DNA of 64,000 nucleotides from DATBHM01 sp963772375. GTDB lineage: Bacteria > Actinomycetota > UBA4738 > JACQTL01. Each line of letters starts with the position of its first letter. The first letter of the stretch is position 1. Made by a program: the position numbers and the translations under genes. Under the pieces are notes generated by a model that saw only the letters and a program-made list of their open reading frames with translations, made no database searches and had not been told where the DNA came from. This document shows, one piece after another, positions 1 to 8,605 of the stretch. The DNA lies in assembly GCA_963772375.1 (NCBI GenBank), contig CAVYXG010000001.1, positions 62,001 through 126,000 on the forward strand. The letters run 5' to 3'.

Positions 1-1076
1 ACCAGGAGCGTCCGACCGAGCGGAGCGAGGTGATCGGCCACCGCCGTCGACGCGTCCACTGCCCCCGGCGGCATCCCGAGGGCGAGGGCGACCGTGGCGG
101 CCACGAGGGTGTCCTGGGACACGGGCTCAACCGACACCCACAGCCGGCCGCCGGGAAACTCGCCGGCGGCGCGGGCCACCTCGGTCGCGAGACGTGACTT
201 CCCCACGCCGCCGAGTCCCGTGAGCACGACGAGGCCGGGCGCGTCGATGGCGTCCGCCAACCGCCCGAACTCGTCGACGCGACCCACGAACGTGCCGGTT
301 CGCCGCGGAACCGGCGCCCGGGCGGTCGGCGCCTGGTCGCGCAGCGCCGACAGATAGGTCTGCACCGTCTCTGTGGAGGGATCCACGCCGAGCTCGTCGG
401 CGAGCGTCGACCGGCACTCCTCGAACGCCCGGACGGCGCCCGCCCGGTCGCCGGCCGCGACGAGCGCCTCGATCAACAGCCGGTGGGCCGACTCGTCGAG
501 CGGCCAGGTCGCGACCAGCGTGCGGGCGGCGGCGGCGGCCATGCCGTGGTCGCCCAGCCGGGACGCAGCGCCCACCACGAGCTCCAGCCCCCGGCGGCCG
601 AGCGCGTCGACGGCGAGCCGGTGCGGGGTGAGCCAGTCGCCGTCCTCGCCCTGGAGGAGGTGCTCGCCCCGGAGCCGTCCCACCGGTTCGGCCAGCTCCA
701 GCGCCGGCCGGAACCGCCCGGCGGCGGCGAGGTCCGCCGCGCGGCGCAGCGACCGTTCGGCGAGGTCGACGTCGACCTCCGCCGCCGGATCGAGGCGGTA
801 GCCGTTGGCGACGGTGACCACCAGCAGCCCTCCGCCGGCCCCGATGCCGGCGAGCGAGGCCCGGAGCCCCCGCACCACCCCCCGGAGGGCGACCGCCCAG
901 GTCGAGGGCCGTTCCCCGGGCCAGATCCGGGCGGCGAGCCGCTCGGCGGGGATGTCCCCGCGCTCGAGGGCCAGGGCGACCAGCGCGACCTGCACGCGGC
1001 GCCCGCCGAGCCCGGCGCCCGCGACGACCCCGTCCGGACCGGAGACCGCGGGGGTCCCGACCACGTCGATTCGCAC
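1..1076 (-). CDS. SARP/AfsR-like transcriptional regulator with BTAD and NTPase domains, 5' part only
   Basis: Incomplete at its 3' end, which lies beyond the window edge. Reading from a GTG at 1076, the first ~90 residues (VRIDVVGTPAV...) look like the OmpR-type DNA-binding domain of SARP regulators. A bacterial transcriptional activation domain follows at about residues 95-245. A Walker A motif, GLGGVGKS, sits near residues 287-294 and opens an AAA/NB-ARC-like ATPase. Known members are cytoplasmic, ATP-responsive activators of secondary metabolism or stress genes. It is divergent from nifJ across a 202-bp gap, so local control of nifJ is possible but not shown. The start is supported by TACCAT 8 nt upstream, the leaderless pattern repeated in this window. 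The target is unknown. Confidence 0.8.
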   Translation of the reverse strand, partial: MRIDVVGTPAVSGPDGVVAGAGLGGRRVQVALVALALERGDIPAERLAARIWPGERPSTWAVALRGVVRGLRASLAGIGAGGGLLVVTVANGYRLDPAAEVDVDLAERSLRRAADLAAAGRFRPALELAEPVGRLRGEHLLQGEDGDWLTPHRLAVDALGRRGLELVVGAASRLGDHGMAAAAARTLVATWPLDESAHRLLIEALVAAGDRAGAVRAFEECRSTLADELGVDPSTETVQTYLSALRDQAPTARAPVPRRTGTFVGRVDEFGRLADAIDAPGLVVLTGLGGVGKSRLATEVARAAGEFPGGRLWVSVEPVSQDTLVAATVALALGMPPGAVDASTAVADHLAPLGRTLL

Positions 1077-1278
1077 GGTTCGCGATGGTATCGATGGCGT
1101 GCGGAATTGGGCGGATCCTCGCGCCCGTCGTTACGGTCCCGGAGGGACGCGACGGATCATGTCCATTCGAGGGGGCCGTGCGGCCTTGAGCCGATGTAGC
1201 CGAACGGCCTTGTCATCGAGGAGTGCCGGTGGGACGCTCGCCGAAACGGTCGCGGCACATGAGCAGCGAGGAGCACCC
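1077..1278. promoter_or_regulatory. Divergent promoter region, SARP regulator / nifJ
   Basis: This 202-bp gap separates the divergent regulator and nifJ. On the minus strand TACCAT (1085-1090) lies 8 nt before the regulator GTG, a good -10 for a leaderless message. On the plus strand a purine-rich GCGAGGAGC precedes the nifJ ATG by a few bases and is a plausible ribosome binding site. I see no convincing plus-strand -35/-10 pair. Confidence 0.45.
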
Positions 1279-4200
1279 ATGGATCAGCGGTGGCGATGCG
1301 TGGACGGCAACGAGGCGGCGGCGCGGGTGGCCTACGCCCTCTCCGAGGTCATCTCCATCTACCCGATCACACCGGCGTCGACGATGGCGGAGCACGCCGA
1401 CGACTGGGCGGCAGCGGGAAGACCGAACCTGTGGGGCCTCGTGCCCGAGGTCGTCGAGATGCAGTCGGAGGCGGGCGCCGCCGGGACCCTCCACGGGGCC
1501 GTGCAGAAGGGTGCCCTGGCCACGACGTTCACCGCCTCCCAGGGCCTGCTGCTGATGATCCCGAACATGTTCAAGATCGCCGGCGAGCTCACGCCGGCGG
1601 TGATCCACGTCGCTGCCCGCACCGTGGCCACGCACGCGCTCTCGATCTTCGGCGACCAGAGCGACGTGATGCACGCCCGGACCACGGGGTGGGCCCTCCT
1701 GTGCTCATCGAGCGTGCAGGAGGCGCAGGACCTGGCGCTCGTCGCCCATGCCGCCACCCTCCGGTCCCGGGTGCCGTTCCTGCACTTCTTCGACGGCTTC
1801 CGAACCTCGCACGAGATCGATCGCATCGTGGCGCTCGACGACGACGACATCCGTGCGGTGGTCCGCGACGAGGATGTCCTGGCGTTCCGCGCACGCGGGC
1901 TGACGCCGGACGCGCCGGTCATCCGGGGGACCGCCCAGAACCCGGACTCGTTCTTCCAGGCCCGGGAGGCCGGGAACACGTTCACCGAGGCGGTCCCGGG
2001 GATCGTTCGCGAGGTCATGTCGGAGTTCGCGGAGCGAACCGGTCGTGCGTACGACCTGGTCGAGTACACCGGAGCGCCCGACGCGGAGCGGGTCGTCGTG
2101 ATCATGGGATCGGGCGCCGGGGCGGTGGAGGAGACGGTCGAGGTCCTGGCCGCGGCCGGGGAGCCGGTGGGCCTGCTGAAGGTGCGCCTGTACCGGCCGT
2201 TTCCCGCCGAACCCATGGTTCAGGCACTTCCCCCGACGGTGCGTTCGATCGCCGTGCTCGATCGGACGAAAGAGCCCGGGTCGCTCGGCGAGCCACTGTA
2301 CGTCGACGTCGTCGGGGCGATCGCGGAGGCCATGGACTCGGACGAGCCCCCGTTCGCCCGTGCTCCCCGCGTGGTCGGGGGAAGGTACGGGCTCTCCTCC
2401 AAGGAGTTCACTCCCGCGATGGTCCACGCGGCGTTCCAGGAGTTGCGGGGGGATCACCCCAAGCGCCATTTCACGGTTGGCATCCGCGACGACGTGACGC
2501 ACACCAGCCTGGAGGTCGATCCCGAGTTCCGCATCCAGCGGCCGGCCGGCGAGGTCCAGGCGATGTTCTTCGGGCTCGGGTCCGACGGGACCGTCGGGGC
2601 CAACAAGAGCTCGGTGAAGATCATCGGCGAGCAGACCGACCTCTGGGCCCAGGGCTACTTCGTGTACGACTCGAAGAAGTCCGGTTCGGTGACGGTGTCG
2701 CACCTGCGCTTCGGGCCGCGTCCGATCCGCTCCACCTACCTGATCGACGAGGCCGACTTCATGGCGTGCCACCAGTTCGGCCTGCTCGCCCGGATGGACG
2801 TCCTCGAGCACGCCCGGCCGGGCGCGACCTTCCTGTTGAACAGCCCCTACGGACCCGAGGAGGTCTGGGATCGGCTGCCGCGTCAGGTCCAGACGCAGAT
2901 CGTGGACAAGGATCTGGAGTTCTGGGTGATCGACGCGGACCGGGTGGCGCGCGAGACGGACATGGGCGACCGCATCAACACGATCATGCAGCCGTGCTTC
3001 TTCCGGCTCGCCGGGGTGCTCCCGGCCGAGGAGGCCATCACGCGCATCAAGGCGTCGGTGGAGGCGACCTACGGCAAGCGGGGCCGCGCCGTCGTCGAGC
3101 GGAACTTCGCCGCGATCGACCGCTCCCTCGCGGAGCTCCGCCGCGTGGAGGTCCCCGACCGGGTCACATCCGAGCTGTCGATGGCCACCACGATCCCCGA
3201 CGACGCTCCCGACTTCGTGAAGCTCGTCACCTCCCGGCTGATGGCGGGGGAGGGCGACCTGCTCCCGGTGAGCGCGTTCCCGGTGGACGGCACGCATCCG
3301 TCGGGGACCGCGAAGTACGAGAAGCGGGCGATCGCCAAGGAGATCCCGATCTGGGACCCGGACATCTGCATCGACTGCGGCAAGTGCGCCATCGTCTGTC
3401 CCCACGCCACCATCCGGATGAAGCTGTTCGAGCCATCCGCGCTCGAGGACGCGCCCGGGACCTTCCAGTCGAAGGAGTTCAAGTCGCGGGAGCTCCCCGG
3501 CTACCGTTTGAGCATCCAGGTGGCGCCCGACGACTGCACCGGCTGCGGGGTCTGCGTCGACGTCTGCCCGGCGAAGAGCAAGACCGAGGTCCGGCACAAG
3601 GCCATCAACATGGAACCGGCCCTGGAGCACCGGGAGGCGGAACGGCCGAACTGGGAGTACTTCCTGTCGATCCCCGAGCTCGACCGCGACCTGGTGGCCC
3701 ACGACTCGATCAAGGGGTCGCAGCCCCTGCAGCCGCTGTTCGAGTTCTCGGGGGCCTGCGCCGGGTGCGGCGAGACGCCCTACCTCAAGCTGGTCACCCA
3801 GCTGTTCGGCGATCGGATCGTCGTGGCGAACGCGACCGGGTGCTCCTCGATCTACGGCGCGAACCTCCCGACGACGCCGTGGAGCGTCAATGCCGACGGG
3901 CGCGGTCCGGCGTGGAGCAACTCGCTGTTCGAGGACAACGCGGAGTTCGGGTTGGGCATCCGGCTCGGGCTCGAGGCCCAGGTGCAGATGGCGACGAACC
4001 TGCTCGGCGAGCTCGCGACGATGGTGGGCGAGGACCTCGCACGGTCCATCCTCGACGCGTCGCAGGAGTCGGAGGCCGAGATCAGGGCGCAGCGGGAGCG
4101 GGTCGCGGCGGCGAAGGAGCGCCTGCGGTCGGCCGGCGGCGACGACCCGAGGGTTGCCCATCTGCTCGCGCTCGCGGACGCCCTCGTTCGCAAGGGCGTG

Positions 4201-4923
4201 TGGATCATCGGCGGCGACGGCTGGGCGTACGACATCGGATTCGGGGGCCTCGACCACGTGCTGTCCTCGGGGCGGAACGTGAACGTCCTCGTCCTCGACA
4301 CCGAGGTCTACTCGAACACCGGGGGACAGGCCTCCAAGGCCACGCCCCGAGGGGCGGTGGCGAAGTTCGCCGCGTCCGGCAAGGGCACCGGCAAGAAGGA
4401 CCTCGGCGCCATCGCGCGCGCGTACGGGAACGTGTTCGTGGCGCAGGTGGCCATGGGGGCGAACGACATGCAGGTGGTGAAGGCGATGCTCGAGGCCGAC
4501 GCCTGGCCCGGTCCGTCGCTCGTCATCGCGTACAGCACGTGCATCGCGCACGGCATCGACATGTCGAAGTCCATGAGCCACCAGAAGGACGCGGTTCGCA
4601 GCGGCTACTGGCCGCTGTACCGATTCCATCCGAGCGACATCGAGTCCGGACACCCGTTCAAGCTGGACTCGAAGCCCCCGTCGATGCCGGTGGGGGAGTT
4701 CCTCGCCAGCGAGGCACGGTTCGGCATCCTCGCCCGGACGAACCCGGACCGGGCCCGGCACCTCGGCGCGCTGGCGCAAGCCGATGTCGACGAGCGCTGG
4801 CGCTACTACGAGCAGCTCGCCGAGATGGAGCGCACGGTCCCGCATGAAGCGACGGGGATGGCGGAGGCACCCGCCGCGGCCCCAGCGGCCGCGGATGGGG
4901 GCGAGGGGGGCGATGCCGAGTGA
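1279..4923 (+). CDS. nifJ: Pyruvate:ferredoxin (flavodoxin) oxidoreductase, single-chain NifJ type
   Basis: Oxidatively decarboxylates pyruvate with CoA to acetyl-CoA and CO2, reducing ferredoxin or flavodoxin, in the cytoplasm. The 1214-aa length matches the fused homodimeric family. The N-terminal pyrimidine-binding domain carries YPITP at residues 28-32. Two 4Fe-4S motifs of the ferredoxin domain are intact (CIDCGKCAIVC near 697 and CTGCGVCVDVC near 753). The TPP domain has the CAGCGE cluster near 826, GDGWAYDIGFGG near 978 and NTGGQASKATP near 1013. The ATG at 1279 is chosen because MDQRW...DGNEA matches the family N-terminus and a purine-rich site precedes it; the frame stays open further upstream without family likeness. 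It is coupled by GTGA to the DHOD-like gene. Confidence 0.96.
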   Translation: MDQRWRCVDGNEAAARVAYALSEVISIYPITPASTMAEHADDWAAAGRPNLWGLVPEVVEMQSEAGAAGTLHGAVQKGALATTFTASQGLLLMIPNMFKIAGELTPAVIHVAARTVATHALSIFGDQSDVMHARTTGWALLCSSSVQEAQDLALVAHAATLRSRVPFLHFFDGFRTSHEIDRIVALDDDDIRAVVRDEDVLAFRARGLTPDAPVIRGTAQNPDSFFQAREAGNTFTEAVPGIVREVMSEFAERTGRAYDLVEYTGAPDAERVVVIMGSGAGAVEETVEVLAAAGEPVGLLKVRLYRPFPAEPMVQALPPTVRSIAVLDRTKEPGSLGEPLYVDVVGAIAEAMDSDEPPFARAPRVVGGRYGLSSKEFTPAMVHAAFQELRGDHPKRHFTVGIRDDVTHTSLEVDPEFRIQRPAGEVQAMFFGLGSDGTVGANKSSVKIIGEQTDLWAQGYFVYDSKKSGSVTVSHLRFGPRPIRSTYLIDEADFMACHQFGLLARMDVLEHARPGATFLLNSPYGPEEVWDRLPRQVQTQIVDKDLEFWVIDADRVARETDMGDRINTIMQPCFFRLAGVLPAEEAITRIKASVEATYGKRGRAVVERNFAAIDRSLAELRRVEVPDRVTSELSMATTIPDDAPDFVKLVTSRLMAGEGDLLPVSAFPVDGTHPSGTAKYEKRAIAKEIPIWDPDICIDCGKCAIVCPHATIRMKLFEPSALEDAPGTFQSKEFKSRELPGYRLSIQVAPDDCTGCGVCVDVCPAKSKTEVRHKAINMEPALEHREAERPNWEYFLSIPELDRDLVAHDSIKGSQPLQPLFEFSGACAGCGETPYLKLVTQLFGDRIVVANATGCSSIYGANLPTTPWSVNADGRGPAWSNSLFEDNAEFGLGIRLGLEAQVQMATNLLGELATMVGEDLARSILDASQESEAEIRAQRERVAAAKERLRSAGGDDPRVAHLLALADALVRKGVWIIGGDGWAYDIGFGGLDHVLSSGRNVNVLVLDTEVYSNTGGQASKATPRGAVAKFAASGKGTGKKDLGAIARAYGNVFVAQVAMGANDMQVVKAMLEADAWPGPSLVIAYSTCIAHGIDMSKSMSHQKDAVRSGYWPLYRFHPSDIESGHPFKLDSKPPSMPVGEFLASEARFGILARTNPDRARHLGALAQADVDERWRYYEQLAEMERTVPHEATGMAEAPAAAPAAADGGEGGDAE

Positions 4924-5960
4924 ACGGGCCGGACCTCGGCAGCTCGTATCTGGGCCTGGATCTGCGTTCACCACTCGTGGCGTCGGCGAGCCCACTCACC
5001 CGTGACACCGAGCAGGTGGCGCGCATGGCGGCCGCGGGTGCCGGCGCGGTCGTCCTGCCGTCGCTGTTCGAAGAGGAGATCCTGCACGAGGAGGTCGAGC
5101 TGAACCGCGTGCTCGAGGCGGGCGCCGAACACTTCGCCGAGGCGCTCGACTACTTCCCGGCCGTCCCGGAGTTCGCCACGGTCGCGGAGCGGTACTTCGA
5201 CACGATCCGGGACCACAAGGCCGCCACCGACATCCCGGTGATCGCGAGCCTCAACGCGACGTCGACCGGAGGTTGGGTGCACCATGCGCGGCTGATCGAG
5301 GAGGCTGGGGCCGACGCGCTGGAGGTCAACCTGTACCGGGTGGCGGCGGACCCGTCGCGGACCGCGACCGAGGTGGAGGACTCCGACCTCCGGCTCGTGG
5401 CCGACGTGCGAGCGGCGACCGCGCTCCCGGTCGCGGTGAAGCTCAGCCCGTACTACTCGGCGTTCGCGAACTTCGCGCGGCGTCTCGTCGACGCCGGGGC
5501 CGACGGGCTGGTGCTGTTCAACCGGTTCTATCAGCCCGACCTCGACGCGGACACGCTGGAGGTGGTGCCGGTGCACGAGCTCAGCAGGTCCTGGGAGCTC
5601 CGGCTGCCGCTGCGGTGGACGGCCATCCTCCGCCCGCAGCTCGGTTCGACCGTCTCCCTGGCCGCCACGACCGGCGTGCACTCCGGCCTGGACGCGGCCA
5701 AGCTGCTCCTGGCCGGCGCCGACGTCGCGATGACCACGTCCGCGCTGCTCCTGCACGGTCCCGGACACCTGGCCGCGATGCGTGACGAGCTCGTGGCCTG
5801 GATGGAGGAACACGGCTACCGGTCGGTGGCCGAGCTCCGGGGGAGCGTCAGCACGGGGACGGCGGAGGATCCCGCGGCCTTCGAGCGCGCCAACTACGTC
5901 CAGGGCCTCAAGTCGTGGACCGCGCCCGACGACCTCACGCCCTCGTCGCCCTCGGCCTGA
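4920..5960 (+). CDS. Dihydroorotate dehydrogenase-like FMN protein
   Basis: A 346-aa FMN-binding TIM-barrel protein of the dihydroorotate dehydrogenase-like group. The N-terminus has the typical LGLDLRSPLVASASPLT segment. Other barrel landmarks are IASLNATSTGGW near residue 110, ALEVNLY, VAVKLSPYYS near 175 and a C-terminal TTGVHSGLDAAKLLLAGA phosphate-binding region. The GTG start overlaps the nifJ stop (GTGA), so the two are translationally coupled. This group is often found next to nifJ, and its electron partner may be ferredoxin or a PFOR-linked pathway; that is inference. A strict role in pyrimidine synthesis is uncertain, because no other pyr genes are present. Confidence 0.85.
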   Translation: MNGPDLGSSYLGLDLRSPLVASASPLTRDTEQVARMAAAGAGAVVLPSLFEEEILHEEVELNRVLEAGAEHFAEALDYFPAVPEFATVAERYFDTIRDHKAATDIPVIASLNATSTGGWVHHARLIEEAGADALEVNLYRVAADPSRTATEVEDSDLRLVADVRAATALPVAVKLSPYYSAFANFARRLVDAGADGLVLFNRFYQPDLDADTLEVVPVHELSRSWELRLPLRWTAILRPQLGSTVSLAATTGVHSGLDAAKLLLAGADVAMTTSALLLHGPGHLAAMRDELVAWMEEHGYRSVAELRGSVSTGTAEDPAAFERANYVQGLKSWTAPDDLTPSSPSA

Positions 5961-5973
5961 GGCGCGAGCGGGA

Positions 5974-6004
5974 GGGGCCGGGTCCGCTTCGCGGACCCCG
6001 CCCC
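5974..6004. terminator. Strong hairpin between convergent genes
   Basis: A perfect 8-bp stem (5980-5987 with 5991-5998, TTC loop) is extended after one mismatch by five more pairs (5974-5978 with 6000-6004). It lies between the convergent stops of the DHOD-like gene and the secreted phosphoesterase, so it could end transcription from both sides. There is no T-tract, so factor-independent termination is not certain. Confidence 0.55.
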
Positions 6005-6029
6005 GGTGATGCGCCCCGCCGATGCCGGT

Positions 6030-8246
6030 CTAGGAGCTGGCCGCCAGGGCCGCCGCCTGTGACAGCAGGTCGTTGGCCTGGTTGATCCAGTCGGTCGCGT
6101 GGGCCTGGCTGATCGGCGTCCCCGAGAACGCCGCCGCGTCCAACGCGTCCTTGATCTGCGTGGCGAGGGTGTCCCGCTGCGAGGTGAGATCGCCGATCGT
6201 GTCCTCGATGTGCGTGTACTTCGCGTCGTCCGTGGTCTCGAGGGCCTTGGTCGACGCGGTGAGCGTGTCGTGGGCGAACTGGCCGAACGACGCGTTCACC
6301 TGCTCGTACGCGTTCTCGAGGCTCGCAACGTAGTTCGGTGCGAGCGCCGAGGGCGTTGCCTTGTTCGTGAGCGCCTGGACGATCACGTGGCCGTCGTGGA
6401 CGTAGTCGTCGGAAAGCCCGACGAGCGACAGGTACGTCGAGCGGACGTTGGTGTGGTCCGTCCACGTGCTCGAGTCGATCCCGCGGTGCACGATCCCGGG
6501 GCCGACGAATCCGACCCACGTGTTCGCGATCTCGTCCTGCACGTCGCCGTGGTTCCAGGCGAACCCGGTGACCACGCACTCCGGAACGCCGGTGCACGGG
6601 TTCGACGTCGTGAAGAAGAAGTCGGTGTTGCCGAACATCGTGAACGTCGGCGTGCGGCTGGGGTCCGAGTTGACCATGTGCAGGGTCTTCTCCTCGACGG
6701 TATCCGCCATGGCGGCGGTCATGGGAACCGTCTGCACGGTGCCGCCGCTCCGCACGTACGGATCGAGCGACGTCAGCGAACCGACATCCTGTTCGAGCTT
6801 GCGCACGGTGGCGTCGGTCCGGTCGGGCTGCCCGTTGACGTACACCGTGGGCGCGTCGTCGAAGTGGATGTCGTAGCCGGTCGTCGCGGTCGGGTCCTCG
6901 GCCGTGACCAGGGCCTTGAGGTTCGCGTTGACCTCACCGATCTGGTTCGTGGGACAGGTGGAGAGGTTGGTGCACGTTGCGTGGGTGTAGGTCAGCCACG
7001 GCTGGCCCTGGACCGGCGTGCCGATCCCGCCCGCGAAGTGGTCGCCCTCGTCCACCGTGATCACGAACTCGGTGTTGTTCTTGTTGATGCCGTGCTGATT
7101 CAGCTCCTTGAAGAAGTTCTTGAACGCGAGGTCGTAGTCGTGCAGCTGCTGCATGTGCCCGATCTCGTCGGGTCCGGTCGCGGTGCTGATGTACGAGTCG
7201 GTGCTGGCGTTCGGCGCGTGCAGGTCGTGGACGTCGGAGATGTAGCCGTACGTGACGGGAACGCCGTTCTCCTGCATCTGCGCGACGTAGCCGAGCGTGT
7301 TCTTGGCGAACATCCCGTCGAATCCCGGGAAGCCGCAGTACCCGTCGGGGTCCGTGATCGCGTTGCCGCTCGTGTCGTTCACGCACGCCTGGCCGCCGGT
7401 GATGGCGGGATCGACGTACTTGGCTCCATACAGCGCGTCGAACCCGTTGTACCCGCCCGGCTCGTCCGGAAGCGGGTCGGGGTGCGCATTCGTGTTGCCG
7501 TCGCACACGCTCGAGGGATCCTGCGAGCAGTGGACCGCGATGCCGACGAAGTCGGTCTGGCCGAGCTGCGGGTTGGCCACGGTCTCGTTCCACTCCGGCG
7601 AGCCGTTGCCGAACACCTTGGTGATGTCGCCGGTCGCCGCCGTCGAGTTGTTCTCCAGCTCGATGTTGGCGGTGCCCACGCCACCCACGTCACAGCCGGC
7701 CCGGGTGAACGGCACCCACGGGGCGGGCGTGTTCTTCTGTCCGTCCGTGATCATGTTCGGCAGGGTGTCGTTCACGGGGTCGACGGGTGACGTCCAGTAC
7801 TTGAACGACGACGTGAACGTCGGGATCTTGCTCGCCGGGTAGTAGTCGTAGCTGTTGGTGACCGTCTGCCCCGTCCGGTCCGGGTACAGGCCGGTCAGCG
7901 AGCTCAGGATCCCGCCCGCGGTGTGCGAGATCAGGATCGTGTGGTCGTTGGTGAACAGCGTGCCGTTGCTCTTCAGGAAGCTCAGCAGGTGCGGCATCTG
8001 CTCGAGGTCCGAGGCGACGTTCGGGTTGTCCCGGCGATAGTGCGTGTTGTCGAACTGGATGTAGATCAGGTGCTTGACGTGGCCCACGGCCGCGTTGGAG
8101 CCGATCTGGCACCCGGATACCGGGGTGGGTGCCGCCGGCGCCGCTCCGCCCGACGCCTGGACCACCGGCGACAGGCCGAACATCGCGACCAGCGCCAAGC
8201 CAGCGGTCACGGCCCCGAGCCGTGCCGGTTTGCGCCATCTCCTCAC
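6030..8246 (-). CDS. Secreted alkaline-phosphatase-superfamily phosphoesterase
   Basis: A 738-aa exported protein. The GTG at 8246 is preceded by AAGGAGC at good spacing. The first ~32 residues form a Sec signal peptide: basic VRRWRKPARLG, a hydrophobic core, then VQASGGA. The mature part begins with LIYIQFDNTHYRRD and continues with TILISHTAGGILSSLTGLYP, a pattern of the alkaline phosphatase/phosphoesterase superfamily in which Asp and His ligands bind metals and a Ser or Thr is the nucleophile. Downstream likely ligands are DVHDLH and TVDEGDHF. A Ser/Thr/Ala-rich helical tail of ~150 residues follows. The substrate is unknown; a role in phosphate scavenging is inference. Transcribed alone, convergent with the DHOD-like gene. 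Confidence 0.8.
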   Translation of the reverse strand: MRRWRKPARLGAVTAGLALVAMFGLSPVVQASGGAAPAAPTPVSGCQIGSNAAVGHVKHLIYIQFDNTHYRRDNPNVASDLEQMPHLLSFLKSNGTLFTNDHTILISHTAGGILSSLTGLYPDRTGQTVTNSYDYYPASKIPTFTSSFKYWTSPVDPVNDTLPNMITDGQKNTPAPWVPFTRAGCDVGGVGTANIELENNSTAATGDITKVFGNGSPEWNETVANPQLGQTDFVGIAVHCSQDPSSVCDGNTNAHPDPLPDEPGGYNGFDALYGAKYVDPAITGGQACVNDTSGNAITDPDGYCGFPGFDGMFAKNTLGYVAQMQENGVPVTYGYISDVHDLHAPNASTDSYISTATGPDEIGHMQQLHDYDLAFKNFFKELNQHGINKNNTEFVITVDEGDHFAGGIGTPVQGQPWLTYTHATCTNLSTCPTNQIGEVNANLKALVTAEDPTATTGYDIHFDDAPTVYVNGQPDRTDATVRKLEQDVGSLTSLDPYVRSGGTVQTVPMTAAMADTVEEKTLHMVNSDPSRTPTFTMFGNTDFFFTTSNPCTGVPECVVTGFAWNHGDVQDEIANTWVGFVGPGIVHRGIDSSTWTDHTNVRSTYLSLVGLSDDYVHDGHVIVQALTNKATPSALAPNYVASLENAYEQVNASFGQFAHDTLTASTKALETTDDAKYTHIEDTIGDLTSQRDTLATQIKDALDAAAFSGTPISQAHATDWINQANDLLSQAAALAASS

Positions 8247-8605
8247 GAGCTGCTCCTTCCCCGCCCCGCCCCCTGGGCGACGAATCGACGAGAACGGACA
8301 CGAAGCTCGCAGTGGAAGATGGCCGGCAGCGGTCGTCGTTCGATGCGCTGCGTGAACGTCCGAGGAACGGTGGCGTTCAGAGCCCGTTCCGGGGAACGGT
8401 GAACGACGCCGGTACCAGCAACCCCTAGCACCACCTCCCAGGGCGAACTTCAGGCATCCGACCCCATGCCGGGCCGAATCGTCAAACCGACTGAGAGTGA
8501 CCGCCGAGAGGTCGCCCTGCTCCGGCGCGAACCCGATGCGTGCGTCCAAGGGCCGCCGGCGGAGTTCGGGCTGGTAGTTGCCGGCACGGGAAGTACCCTC
8601 GGACG
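8247..8605. promoter_or_regulatory. Divergent intergenic region, phosphoesterase / lipase
   Basis: A 359-bp gap with no convincing gene. It holds an inverted repeat CCGTTCC-GG-GGAACGG (8384-8399), flanked by further GAACGT/GAACGG elements and, on the minus strand, two GTTCAC words reminiscent of actinobacterial PHO-box half sites, though not in a clean 11-nt phase. TACCCT (8594-8599) is placed as the -10 of the lipase gene, 6 nt before its GTG. A PhoP link is speculative. Confidence 0.35.

Noticed and set aside
1705..4995. Very long minus-strand open frame (over 1000 codons) across nifJ
   Set aside because: Antisense to a clearly identified enzyme. Its composition (Arg/Gly/His/Asp-rich with no domain) is what GC-rich third positions produce.
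6099..7790. Plus-strand open frame of ~560 codons inside the phosphoesterase gene
   Set aside because: The minus-strand reading has a signal peptide, ribosome site and phosphoesterase motifs; the plus reading has none.
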